A stretch of 64,000 bases of DNA from Paenibacillus cellulositrophicus (GTDB taxonomy: Bacteria; Bacillota; Bacilli; Paenibacillales; Paenibacillaceae), in contig NZ_CP045295.1 in NCBI RefSeq assembly GCF_009363095.1, forward strand, positions 5,175,001 to 5,239,000, given 5' to 3'. The notes below the pieces were generated by a model. It saw only the letters and a program-made list of their open reading frames with translations, did not search any database and was not told the origin of the DNA. This document shows, one piece after another, positions 50,434-58,870 of the stretch. A program made the translations under genes and the position numbers. The stretch's first letter is position 1. Each line of letters begins with the position of its first letter.

Positions 50434-51810
50434 ATGAATAGTGTAATGGATACGAAGGGTTTAAATACAGCCGAAAAGTATGTTAACGATGTGTATAATT
50501 TAGTCGTTTCCCGGAATCCTTCCGAGGATGAGTTCCACCAGGCCGTTAAGGAAATTTTTGACTCGCTGGTACCTGTTCTTGCAAAACATCCGGAGTACAT
50601 GGAAGAGGGCATTCTAGAGCGCATAGTCGAACCTGAGCGTCTCATCACATTCCGCGTGCCTTGGGTGGACGATAACAACAAGATTCAGGTCAACCGGGGA
50701 TTTCGGGTACAATTCAACAGTGCACTCGGTCCATATAAGGGAGGACTCCGGTTCCATCCTTCCGTCAATGCAAGCATCATCAAGTTTTTGGGTTTTGAGC
50801 AAATCTTGAAAAACGCATTGACCGGCCAGCCGATCGGCGGAGGCAAGGGCGGCTCCGATTTTGATCCAAAGGGCAAGTCGGACCGGGAAATCATGCGGTT
50901 TACCCAAAGCTTCATGACGGAGCTGTATAAGTATATCGGACCCGATGCGGACGTCCCTGCCGGCGACATCGGCGTAGGAGCCCGGGAGATCGGGTACATG
51001 TTCGGGCAGTATAAGCGGATCCGGGGCGGCAACGAAGCCGGCGTGCTTACAGGCAAGGGCATCGGATACGGCGGAAGCCTGGCGCGTACGGAAGCGACCG
51101 GCTATGGATGCGTGTATTTCGTGGATGAAATGCTGAAAGACAACGATCTGTCCTTTGAGGGAAGCAAAGTCGTCGTATCCGGTTCCGGAAACGTATCCAT
51201 TTATGCTATGCGCAAAGCGAAAGAGCTCGGTGCTACGGTCGTCGCGTGCAGCGATTCCAACGGCTATATCTATGACGAAAAGGGACTGGACATCGATACG
51301 GTTCAGCGCCTGAAAGAAGTAGAGCGGAAACGGATTAAAGAGTACGTCAATGAACATCCGGATGCCGTTTATGTCGAGGGCTGCCGCGACATTTGGACCG
51401 TTCCATGCGATATCGCGCTGCCTTGCGCCACGCAAAACGAAATCGACGAGGAATCGGCCGCTCTGCTCGTTAAGAATGGCGTGAAGGCGATCGGTGAGGG
51501 AGCAAACATGCCGTCCACTCTTCAGGCGATCGAAATTTTCCAGAAGAACGGTGTCCTGTTTGCACCGGCCAAAGCAGCGAACGCAGGCGGTGTGGCCGTA
51601 TCCGCGCTGGAAATGGCTCAAAACAGCATGAGAATGTCCTGGAGCTTTGAAGAGGTTGACGCAAAGCTGAATGATATCATGAAAAATATTTATGCGAGCT
51701 GCGTTCAGGCAGCCGATGAATACGGATATCATGGCAATCTCGTCGTAGGCGCCAATGCTGCCGGATTCCGGAAAGTAGCGGACGCTATGATTGCACAGGG
51801 GATCGTCTAA
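50434..51810 (+). CDS. gdhA: NADP-type glutamate dehydrogenase
   Basis: A 458-residue enzyme that forms glutamate from 2-oxoglutarate and ammonium. The catalytic Lys is in GGGKGGSDFDPKGKSD, the 2-oxoglutarate region is FNSALGPYKGGLRFHPSVN, and the nucleotide motif is VVSGSGNVSIYA. The ATG at 50434 has AAAGGGG upstream; ten earlier in-frame codons lack a site. Two GTGCAAAA repeats in the leader (50394, 50416 area) are of unknown meaning. A strong terminator follows. Confidence 0.94.
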   Translation: MNSVMDTKGLNTAEKYVNDVYNLVVSRNPSEDEFHQAVKEIFDSLVPVLAKHPEYMEEGILERIVEPERLITFRVPWVDDNNKIQVNRGFRVQFNSALGPYKGGLRFHPSVNASIIKFLGFEQILKNALTGQPIGGGKGGSDFDPKGKSDREIMRFTQSFMTELYKYIGPDADVPAGDIGVGAREIGYMFGQYKRIRGGNEAGVLTGKGIGYGGSLARTEATGYGCVYFVDEMLKDNDLSFEGSKVVVSGSGNVSIYAMRKAKELGATVVACSDSNGYIYDEKGLDIDTVQRLKEVERKRIKEYVNEHPDAVYVEGCRDIWTVPCDIALPCATQNEIDEESAALLVKNGVKAIGEGANMPSTLQAIEIFQKNGVLFAPAKAANAGGVAVSALEMAQNSMRMSWSFEEVDAKLNDIMKNIYASCVQAADEYGYHGNLVVGANAAGFRKVADAMIAQGIV

Positions 51811-51858
51811 GTCCTCCCCGCAGTTTGGTAAACCAATCGAAATGAACTCATATCACGA

Positions 51859-51913
51859 TAAAAACCACGGATAAAAGATGGGATGCCCATCCTTTTCCGT
51901 GGTTTTCTTTTTT
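51859..51913 (+). terminator. Rho-independent terminator after gdhA
   Basis: AAAACCACGGA pairs with TCCGTGGTTTT around an inner GGATG/CATCC stem, then a T-run. Confidence 0.83.
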
Positions 51914-51959
51914 ATACGTTACGAACCAATCGGAGTACCGCGGCTTCATCCCGCATATG

Positions 51960-51987
51960 AAAAAGCCCTTGGGTCCCAAGGGCTTCA
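51960..51987 (-). terminator. Terminator of the cytochrome P450 gene
   Basis: AAGCCCTTGGG pairs with CCCAAGGGCTT; the T-run is on the minus-strand side, just after the P450 stop. Confidence 0.83.
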
Positions 51988-52000
51988 CATGAATATAGAT

Positions 52001-53257
52001 TTAAAAGGCCACAGGCAGGGCAGCCAGCCCTTGGGAGCTGAGCGTAAAGTTCCAAGGGACCTCATCTCGGGGAATGCTCAGCCGCAGGTTCGGCATGCGC
52101 TTCAGCAGCGTAGTAAAGGCGATGTCCCCTTCGATGCGGGCCAGCGGCGCTCCCAGGCACATATGGATGCCGTGGCCAAAGGCGAGATGCCGGTTGATCT
52201 GGCGCGTAATGTCCAGCTCTTCGGGCTGGTCGAACTGGCGCTTGTCCCGATTGGCCGATTTCAGCACGGGGATCACGGCATCGCCTTTCTTGATGGACTG
52301 CCCGGCGAACACGATGTCCTCCGTGGCAAAGCGGGGTCCGGCAATGGTGGCCGGCCCGTTGAAGCGCAGCAGCTCCTCAACGGCGGAAGGCACCAGGCTC
52401 GGCTCGGCCTTGAGCTTCTCCAGCTGCTCCGGATGATCCAGCAGCATCAGGCTGCCGGTGGCGATCAGGTTCGAGGTCGTTTCGTGGCCGGCAAAGATGA
52501 GCAGGGTGATCATCGACACGAGTTCGGTTTCCGTTAGCCGGTCCCCTGCCTCTTCGATCGCGATCAGCTGGCTGATGAGGTCGTCCGCAGGCTGCCGACG
52601 TTTGGAAGCCACCAGCCGGGCGGTATACTCGCCGAAGGCGCGCATATTCTCTTCAACGCCCGGCTCGCGTCTTCCCAGTCCCAGCCCATGGGCGAGAGCG
52701 GCCGACCAGGTATGTATCTGCTCCCGGTCTTCCTGGGGAACGCCCAACATTTCGGAAATGACGTTGATCGGGAGCGGGTAGGCGTAGTCCTTGACGAGGT
52801 CCATCTCGCCTTGTGCCTCGACATGGTCCAGCAGTTCGTCGGCGATTTCCTGCACGCGGGGACGAAGGCTCTCCATGTATCGCGGCGAGAACGCCTTGGA
52901 TACGAGGCTCCGCAGCCGCCGATGGTCCGGGTCATCGACCGTGAGCATGGAGTGTCCGGTGAAAAAGGTGGGAGGTGCGGACGGATCCGTACCGCCGGCC
53001 AAGCTCTTTCTGAAATCTTCATTCCCGTCGATCGAAGCGGGGTCCACCGTGAAATGGGCATGGTCTTTGAGCACCTGCATCGCTTCCTCCATCCGGGTGA
53101 CCATCCACGCTTGACGATCCGGCCCGCCCATCGGAAACGGGATCGGAATGACGGCATTCAATTCTCTCATCTGGGCGAATACAGGGAACGGATTGTCCCC
53201 GCTGGCACCGCTGAATAGATTCAGCGCTTCCGGGGCAATGGGATCTGACGGATTCAT
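52001..53257 (-). CDS. Cytochrome P450
   Basis: A 418-residue soluble bacterial P450. The I-helix is LLIFAGHETTSNLIATGS (oxygen-activating Thr), the ExxR motif is EELLR, and the heme loop is FGHGIHMCLGAPLARIE with the Cys ligand at about residue 367. It resembles CYP107/CYP109-like enzymes that hydroxylate fatty acids, steroids or terpenes. The ATG at 53257 has AAAGGATGG upstream. No ferredoxin gene is adjacent. A divergent TetR gene with a perfect palindrome at its promoter probably controls it. Confidence 0.92.
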   Translation of the reverse strand: MNPSDPIAPEALNLFSGASGDNPFPVFAQMRELNAVIPIPFPMGGPDRQAWMVTRMEEAMQVLKDHAHFTVDPASIDGNEDFRKSLAGGTDPSAPPTFFTGHSMLTVDDPDHRRLRSLVSKAFSPRYMESLRPRVQEIADELLDHVEAQGEMDLVKDYAYPLPINVISEMLGVPQEDREQIHTWSAALAHGLGLGRREPGVEENMRAFGEYTARLVASKRRQPADDLISQLIAIEEAGDRLTETELVSMITLLIFAGHETTSNLIATGSLMLLDHPEQLEKLKAEPSLVPSAVEELLRFNGPATIAGPRFATEDIVFAGQSIKKGDAVIPVLKSANRDKRQFDQPEELDITRQINRHLAFGHGIHMCLGAPLARIEGDIAFTTLLKRMPNLRLSIPRDEVPWNFTLSSQGLAALPVAF

Positions 53258-53459
53258 CAGCAAACCATCCTTTCATAAGCAGAGTATTTTGGCCTTGCCG
53301 TAGCAGGACGGAGCTGTCTTTAGGGATGATCGAATGATTGAAATAAGCTGTGATCTCAGGTGGAATCATGAAATGGCCCGTCCCGAAAGGCTTGGGCGTA
53401 CGTCTTCGCGCTGCTGTGTTCGTATTTTGCATTGTGGATTGCGCTTAAATTTAATATAA

Positions 53460-53474
53460 TGTCACTGAGTGACA
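53460..53474. promoter_or_regulatory. Perfect 15-bp palindrome at the P450-TetR promoter
   Basis: TGTCACT-G-AGTGACA is an exact dyad directly after a plus-strand TATAAT (53455-53460). Candidate operator of the TetR protein at 53500, placed to block its own transcription and, possibly, the P450 gene. Confidence 0.65.
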
Positions 53475-53499
53475 AAAGTCAATGAAGGAAGAATTCGAG

Positions 53500-54117
53500 A
53501 TGAATCCTAAAGAAAACATACATCCCATAGAAGCGCCGGCAGGTTTAAGGGAGCGAAAGAAGCGTCTGGCCCAGGCGGCGATTGAGGAAGCGGCGCTGCG
53601 GCTTTTTCAGCAGAAGGGCTATGAGCAGACCTCGATTCAGGACATTGCCGATGCGGTCACGATGTCGTCGCGCACGTTCTTCCGGTATTATGCATCCAAG
53701 GAGGAAGTGCTGTCGGGACCGATCCGCAGCACGCAGCTGGATGGCATCCGATACCTGCTGGAAGCGGAGCCTCCGGCATCACCCCATGCCGCCTTACAGT
53801 CGGTCTTCGGTTACCTGGCCAGCCAATACGAGAAGCAGCGCCCGGGTCTTGTGCTCCGGTACCGCATAGCCGGGCAGACGCCCTCTATCGCGTCCTTATT
53901 TTTGTATACGCTGATGGAGGCGGAGCCGGCTCTCTGCGATGCGCTGTGCTCGAGGCTCGAAACCGGGGCGGACCGTGATGAAGTCCGGTTTCTGGTGGCC
54001 GTCTATATGGCGGCTCTGCGTGTCTCCATCGAGGAATGGCTGGAGCAGGGGGACGATGCGGATCTGGTGAATGTGCTGCATCGCCATATGGACCGGCTTT
54101 CATCTATGCCGGATTGA
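53500..54117 (+). CDS. TetR family transcriptional regulator (divergent from P450)
   Basis: A 205-residue regulator. HTH: LRERKKRLAQAAIEEAALRL then FQQKGYEQTSIQDIADAVTM and SSRTFFRYYASKEEVL, which is typical of the TetR/AcrR group with a C-terminal effector domain. The ATG at 53500 is used because AAGGAAG lies just upstream; an in-frame ATG at 53482 has no ribosome site. It is divergent from the P450 gene. A terminator follows. Confidence 0.85.
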   Translation: MNPKENIHPIEAPAGLRERKKRLAQAAIEEAALRLFQQKGYEQTSIQDIADAVTMSSRTFFRYYASKEEVLSGPIRSTQLDGIRYLLEAEPPASPHAALQSVFGYLASQYEKQRPGLVLRYRIAGQTPSIASLFLYTLMEAEPALCDALCSRLETGADRDEVRFLVAVYMAALRVSIEEWLEQGDDADLVNVLHRHMDRLSSMPD

Positions 54118-54134
54118 AGTCATACAGGTAAGCG

Positions 54135-54169
54135 AAAAGATTCCGCGGCTTCAGCGGAATCTTTTTTTG
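54135..54169 (+). terminator. Terminator after the TetR gene
   Basis: AAAAGATTCCGC pairs with GCGGAATCTTTT, followed by a T-run. Confidence 0.87.
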
Positions 54170-54180
54170 TTGATATAACT

Positions 54181-54336
54181 GAAAAACGGGGTTTGCCGGT
54201 CCGCCAGATTGCCGAGCGCCAGTACACCGTCGTGTATTGGTCGGAGATCGACCGGGGCGGCCATTTCGCCGCCATGGAGGTACCGGATCAGCTTGCCGAA
54301 GATCTGCGCTCCTTCTTCCGGCAGTTCAGAGACTAA
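54181..54336 (+). pseudogene. Remnant of an epoxide hydrolase (C-terminal end only)
   Basis: An open stretch without a start encodes YTVVYWSEIDRGGHFAAMEV then PDQLAEDLRSFFRQFRD and a stop at 54334-54336. WSE-x-DRGGHFAAME is the C-terminal hallmark of epoxide hydrolases, containing the catalytic His. The rest of the gene (over 300 residues) is missing, because a TetR terminator lies just upstream. The gap 54337-54516 holds a hairpin and nothing else recognisable. Confidence 0.75.
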
Positions 54337-54349
54337 TCAATAAACAGCA

Positions 54350-54381
54350 AGAACACACCTTGAAGCCTCAAGGTGTGTTCT
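54350..54381. terminator. Hairpin after the epoxide hydrolase remnant
   Basis: AGAACACACCTTGA pairs perfectly with TCAAGGTGTGTTCT around AGCC. Probably the terminator of the lost gene. Confidence 0.75.
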
Positions 54382-54516
54382 CTATTGAAGGCATAAGAGC
54401 ATATAGGATTTTTCTTTTCAGACTGGCGCTTATTTTCAGCACTCGGAACATGTCCGGAAGGCCAAGCGCAACTGAATAGGATGAGTTCGATCAAACAAGC
54501 TTTCTTTTACTGCGGG

Positions 54517-55494
54517 TTACCAAGCGTAAGCCCGAGGGGCCTCTCCGCCGGGACCCGGGAAAATTTCGTCCAGACGCGCCAGCACGTCTTCGCTCAGCTC
54601 AACCTCAACAACCCGGAGCGTCTGCTCGAACTGCTCCAGCGTCCGCGGTCCGATGATCGGGGCCGTCATCGCCGGATGCACGAGCGTCCAGGCGAGCGCC
54701 ACCGTCGCTTCGGATTCGCCCAGCTCCTTGCACAGCTTCGAGAACTGCTCCAGCTGCGGGCGCAGCTTCTCAAGCCGCTCGGTCTGGCGCGCAGTCCGCG
54801 ATCCTTCCTTCGGGTTCAGGTTGCCGCCAAGCACGCCGCCGTCCAGCGGGCTCCAGGCGATGACGCCGATGCCATGCTCTTCCGCAGCAGGGAGCACTTC
54901 AAGCTCCGGCAGCCGGCAGAGCAGGCTGTATTTGTGCTGCTCGGACACAAGGCCGAGCAGGCCGCGCTTCTCCGCTTCGTACTGCGCTTTCACCAGGTCG
55001 CGGCCGGCAAAGTTGCTGGCGCCGACGTATCCGATTTTCCCCTGGTTCTGATGAGTTTGGAAAGCGTTCCAGAGCTCATCCCAGGACACGTTCCGGTCCA
55101 CATGGTGCATTTGATAGAGCTCGATATGGTCCGTCTGCAGCCTGCGGAGTGAGCCTTCCAGGTGGCGGCGGATCTTGTACGCGGAAAGTCCCCCTTGCTC
55201 ATTGGGATCCACGATAGGATGTTCCATGTTGCCGTATACTTTCGTGGCGAGCACGACTTTTTCCCGTCTTCCGCCGCCTTGGGCGAACCAGCGGCCGATG
55301 ATTTCCTCGGTCCATCCGCGGTGCTCATTACCGCCGTAGACGTTGGCCGTATCGAAGAAATTGACACCTGCGTCGAGGGCTGCATCCATAATCTTGAAGG
55401 CTTCCTTCTCCTCGGTGCTTGGACCAAAATTCATCGTACCGAGGCAGAGACGACTGACCTTTAATCCTGTTTTTCCCAAATAGGTATACTTCAC
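54517..55494 (-). CDS. Aldo/keto reductase
   Basis: A 325-residue NADPH-dependent aldo/keto reductase (TIM barrel). Signatures: FFDTANVYGGNEHRGWTEEI with the catalytic Asp and Tyr, KVYGNMEH with the Lys nearby, and IELYQMHHVDRNVSWDE. The start is a GTG at 55494 with AGGAGG ten bases upstream. It probably reduces carbonyl compounds in a general protective role. Alone, with no regulator next to it. Confidence 0.88.
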   Translation of the reverse strand: MKYTYLGKTGLKVSRLCLGTMNFGPSTEEKEAFKIMDAALDAGVNFFDTANVYGGNEHRGWTEEIIGRWFAQGGGRREKVVLATKVYGNMEHPIVDPNEQGGLSAYKIRRHLEGSLRRLQTDHIELYQMHHVDRNVSWDELWNAFQTHQNQGKIGYVGASNFAGRDLVKAQYEAEKRGLLGLVSEQHKYSLLCRLPELEVLPAAEEHGIGVIAWSPLDGGVLGGNLNPKEGSRTARQTERLEKLRPQLEQFSKLCKELGESEATVALAWTLVHPAMTAPIIGPRTLEQFEQTLRVVEVELSEDVLARLDEIFPGPGGEAPRAYAW

Positions 55495-55675
55495 GTTTCA
55501 ATTTCCTCCTTTTCCTGGTGGATTCGGTAACATTATAATTCTTCTTTCGGTTTCTGGTAAGCACTGAAAAAAAGTATACTAAGTGAATCTCGTGTTACTT
55601 GAGCCTGTTTGGACCTTATTTGTACTAACCTGCGTTGACCTCATTGGACCCTCCGGATCCTTCACCTCTTCGTCG

Positions 55676-56293
55676 TCATCCCCTAAACAGGCTGTAAGCC
55701 AAATAAGCAGCCGTAACCCACATAATAACGGCGGACAGCAGGTTCATCCACGATCTGAGCCTGCCTGTCGAATCGAGTTTTCTGGCGGCCCGCCCCGCCG
55801 CGGCGAGTCCGGCGAACCATACCCAGGAGACGATGACGCATGCCGCGCCGAACGCCAGCTTTTCCCAGCCGGCATAGTTTAACGAGCTTGTGCCTACCAC
55901 GCCGACGGTGTCCAGAATCGCATGGGGATTGAGCAGGGATACCGATACGGCAAAAGCGATTTGCTTTCGAGTCGATAAAGACCGGGTGTCCTCTTCGTTA
56001 TGGACGGTCGGTTTGCTGGTTAACGTGACGTAGCCCATGTACAGCAGGAAAGGAATCCCCAGCCCCAATAGGACCGTTCTGATCCAGGCATATTCGAGCA
56101 CGACGACGGAAACGCCCATGATCGCCAGGGATATCAGCAGCGTATCGCAAAGGGAGGCGGCAATGACAGCCGGCAGTGCCCGGCTCAAGCGGGTGTGGGC
56201 GGCGCCTTGACCGAACACAAACAGGTTTTGAACGCCGAGCGGCAAAATCAGCCCAAAGGCCAATATAAATCCGTTAAATAGGGCGTGTATCAT
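55676..56293 (-). CDS. LysE/ArgO family amino-acid exporter
   Basis: A 205-residue membrane protein with six hydrophobic segments. The N-terminal GFILAFGLILPLGVQNLFVFGQG and VSVSLLNPHAILDTVGVVG are typical of the LysE superfamily, which exports basic or other amino acids. GGAGG precedes the ATG. It is divergent from a MocR regulator, a common pairing that suggests the exporter is switched by the amine or amino acid sensed by the regulator. Confidence 0.88.
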   Translation of the reverse strand: MIHALFNGFILAFGLILPLGVQNLFVFGQGAAHTRLSRALPAVIAASLCDTLLISLAIMGVSVVVLEYAWIRTVLLGLGIPFLLYMGYVTLTSKPTVHNEEDTRSLSTRKQIAFAVSVSLLNPHAILDTVGVVGTSSLNYAGWEKLAFGAACVIVSWVWFAGLAAAGRAARKLDSTGRLRSWMNLLSAVIMWVTAAYLAYSLFRG

Positions 56294-56351
56294 ATCATTC
56301 CTCCTGTAATGTCCCTATTTTATCGAAGGCGCCACTGCAGGTCTCCATCCA

Positions 56352-56377
56352 ATTGGTTGGTTAAAGACCCAACCAAT
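56352..56377. promoter_or_regulatory. 9-bp inverted repeat between LysE and MocR
   Basis: ATTGGTTGG (56352-56360) and CCAACCAAT (56369-56377) form a perfect inverted repeat with an 8-bp spacer in the divergent promoter region. Likely MocR operator. Confidence 0.6.
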
Positions 56378-56419
56378 CTGTTAGAATAAACGAAATCAAT
56401 CATGATAGGAAGAGGGTCT

Positions 56420-57868
56420 ATGCGTTACGAGGAATGGCATTTGGACAAGTCGTCTCCGGTGCCGCTTCACCGGCAGATTTACGAATATATGCAAGGGAAA
56501 ATCATGAACGGGGAATGGCCTGTCGGCACGAGAATCCCTCCACAGCGGGAACTGGCTGCCCGGTTTCAAGTGAACCGCAGCACGGTGGTCTATGCGCTCG
56601 GAGAGCTTGCGGCCAATGGGCTCATCGAATCCAAGGTTGGACAAGGAACCGTGGTGGTCAACAATACGTGGAATCTGCTTGCGGCTGGTCCGGCTCCCGA
56701 CTGGAACCGCTACGTCCGGGCAGGGGCTTATCCGCCCAACATCCAGCTGATTCAGCGAATTAACCAGGCCGAGGCCAGGGCGGACATCATCCGGCTTGGA
56801 ACGGGGGAGCTGTCGCCTGAGCTTCTCCCTGCAGCCCATATGCAGGAAGTCATCGGGAAGGGGAGCGGCGGGCATTTGTCGCTGGGTTATTCCGAGCCGA
56901 AAGGAAGCCGGTTTCTCCGGGAAACGCTCAGCGAATATTTACGGTCCAAGGGAATCTCCGCTTCCCCGTCGTCGATTCTGATCGTGTCGGGTGCGCTTCA
57001 AGGATTGCAGCTGATATCGGTCGGTCTGCTCCAGCCCGGTTCGACCGTTCTGACGGAAACTCCGTCCTATCTGAACTCGATCCACGTGTTTCAGTCGGCA
57101 GGGATCCGGCTCGCCGGCGTTCCGATGGACCTGGAAGGGATTCGTCCGGATGCGGTGGGACCTGCCAAGCGTCAGCATCAGGCGGGGCTGCTTTATACGA
57201 TCCCGAGCTTCCATAACCCAACCGGACGGGTCATGTCAGGGAAGCGCCGGGAAGAGCTGATGAAGGCTGCGGCCTTGGAGCGGCTGCCGGTAATCGAGGA
57301 TGACGTATACGGAGATTTGTGGCTGGACGCGCCGCCGCCCCCGCCGCTCAAGTCGGCCGATCCGCAGGGCCTTGTCCTCTATATGGGCAGCATGTCCAAA
57401 ACGCTTGGCCCGGGACTGCGGATCGGCTGGGTGGCCGGGCCGGAACCGGTCATCGACCGGCTGGCCGACATCAAAATGCAAACCGACTACGGCGCCAGCT
57501 CGCTGTCCCAATATGCTGTAGCGGAGTGGCTGAGCACAGGCCGGTACGAGCTGCATCTTGCCGATATCCGGCAGAAGCTGAAGCTGCGCAGAGATTTTGC
57601 CCTCTCGATCCTTCAGCAATATTTTCAAGATATGGCAACGTGGGAGATACCCGGAGGCGGGTTTTACATTTGGCTGCGGCTGCATGCTCCCATCCCGGTT
57701 CACCAGCTGTTCGAGCAGGCGCTGAAAGAGGGGATCCTCTTAAACCCGGGGCAAATTTATGACCGGCATGACCGGCAGCATCTGCGCTTATCGTATGTAT
57801 ATGCGTCCCTTCACGACCTGGAGCGGGGATTGATTCGACTGGCCGGAATGATTCGAGCGTATAGGTGA
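56420..57868 (+). CDS. MocR-type regulator (GntR plus aminotransferase domains)
   Basis: A 482-residue fusion. The N-terminal GntR winged helix (PLHRQIYEYMQGKIMNGEWP and PPQRELAARFQVNRSTVVYA) is joined to a fold-type-I aminotransferase domain. The PLP-Lys is in YMGSMSKTLGPGLRIGW, and HNPTGRVMSGKRR is present. These proteins sense PLP adducts and activate or repress adjacent genes. The ATG at 56420 follows GGAAGAGGG; six earlier codons are possible. Divergent from the LysE exporter. Confidence 0.9.
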   Translation: MRYEEWHLDKSSPVPLHRQIYEYMQGKIMNGEWPVGTRIPPQRELAARFQVNRSTVVYALGELAANGLIESKVGQGTVVVNNTWNLLAAGPAPDWNRYVRAGAYPPNIQLIQRINQAEARADIIRLGTGELSPELLPAAHMQEVIGKGSGGHLSLGYSEPKGSRFLRETLSEYLRSKGISASPSSILIVSGALQGLQLISVGLLQPGSTVLTETPSYLNSIHVFQSAGIRLAGVPMDLEGIRPDAVGPAKRQHQAGLLYTIPSFHNPTGRVMSGKRREELMKAAALERLPVIEDDVYGDLWLDAPPPPPLKSADPQGLVLYMGSMSKTLGPGLRIGWVAGPEPVIDRLADIKMQTDYGASSLSQYAVAEWLSTGRYELHLADIRQKLKLRRDFALSILQQYFQDMATWEIPGGGFYIWLRLHAPIPVHQLFEQALKEGILLNPGQIYDRHDRQHLRLSYVYASLHDLERGLIRLAGMIRAYR

Positions 57869-57927
57869 GGGTTCACCCTTGCGGTCCTGGATTTTGATTC
57901 CATCTTTCGAAAGGAATGGTTAATCTC

Positions 57928-57958
57928 TTGTCCCGAGGGATGAGTTTAGTAGTATAAT
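57928..57958 (+). promoter_or_regulatory. Possible promoter for rsbQ
   Basis: TTGTCC (57928-57933) and TATAAT (57953-57958), spacer 19. No sigma-B pattern (GTTTAA, GGGTAT) was seen. Confidence 0.4.
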
Positions 57959-58029
57959 GAAGTTTAGTGTCGAACGATCATCTTTCAAATTTAATTGAAA
58001 ATAACTCTGTGTATACGGGAGGAAGCAAC

Positions 58030-58869
58030 ATGGACCATCAACAGATTCTCGTCCGTAACAACGTTCAAGTCACCGGGAGCGGCACGCAGTATTTGATTTT
58101 TGCCCATGGGTTCGGCTGCGACCAAAACATGTGGCGTTTTGTCGCACCTGCATTCGAAGATCATTACAAAGTGGTCTTGTTTGATTTTGTCGGATCCGGC
58201 AGGTCAGACATTCGGGCGTATAATCCGGTCCGCTACAGCGGTCTGGACGGCTATGCCCAGGATGTGCTGGATATATGCGAGGCTCTGGGGATAAGGGACG
58301 CGATTTTCGTAGGTCATTCCGTAGGTGCCATGATCGGCATTCTCGCTTCCATCCGCAGACCCGAATATTTTGAACGGCTGATTCTGCTAGGCCCTTCCGC
58401 ACGGTATTTAAACGACCTTCCCGATTATATCGGAGGCTTTGAACGCGAGGATTTGCTCGCTCTAATGGATATGATGGACAAAAACTATCAGGGTTGGGCC
58501 AGTTATCTGGCCCCTGTCATCATGGGCAATCCCGGTCGTCCCGAGTTGTCCGGCGAGCTCGAGCAGAGCTTCTGCGCAACCGATCCGAAGGTGGCCCGGC
58601 GGTTTGCCGAAGCGACGTTTCTCTCGGATTACCGGGATGCGCTTGGAAAGGTAACCGTGCCTTCCTTGATTCTCCAATGCGCCGAGGACGTGATCGCGCC
58701 TCTGGAAGCAGGGGCTTATATCCATACTCACATGCCGGGTAGCGAATTTCAGCTCATGGATGCTACCGGCCATTGTCCGCACATGAGCCATCCCGATGAA
58801 ACGATTCAGCTGATTCAAGCCTACTTGACTTCGGCCAAAGCCGGTCAGACAAGCGAGTCCAAACGGTAG
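58030..58869 (+). CDS. rsbQ: RsbQ-like alpha/beta hydrolase
   Basis: A 279-residue alpha/beta hydrolase very like B. subtilis RsbQ, which activates the RsbP phosphatase under energy stress. The catalytic triad is visible: S97 (VGHSVGAM), D220 (CAEDVIAP) and H248 (GHCPHMSHP). The cap region FEREDLLALMDMMDKNYQGW resembles the RsbQ/KAI2/D14 group. GGGAGGAAGC lies upstream of the ATG at 58030. The next gene begins one base after its stop, encoding a PAS-only partner, as in the rsbQ-rsbP operon but without the phosphatase domain. Confidence 0.88.
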   Translation: MDHQQILVRNNVQVTGSGTQYLIFAHGFGCDQNMWRFVAPAFEDHYKVVLFDFVGSGRSDIRAYNPVRYSGLDGYAQDVLDICEALGIRDAIFVGHSVGAMIGILASIRRPEYFERLILLGPSARYLNDLPDYIGGFEREDLLALMDMMDKNYQGWASYLAPVIMGNPGRPELSGELEQSFCATDPKVARRFAEATFLSDYRDALGKVTVPSLILQCAEDVIAPLEAGAYIHTHMPGSEFQLMDATGHCPHMSHPDETIQLIQAYLTSAKAGQTSESKR

Positions 58870-58870
58870 T

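Noticed and set aside
50614..51732. 372-codon open frame opposite gdhA
   Set aside because: Antisense to a complete glutamate dehydrogenase; no ribosome site and no motif.
57869..58029. Sigma-B promoter for rsbQ
   Set aside because: No GTTTAA-like -35 with GGGTAT-like -10 was found; the TATAAT fits sigma-A better.
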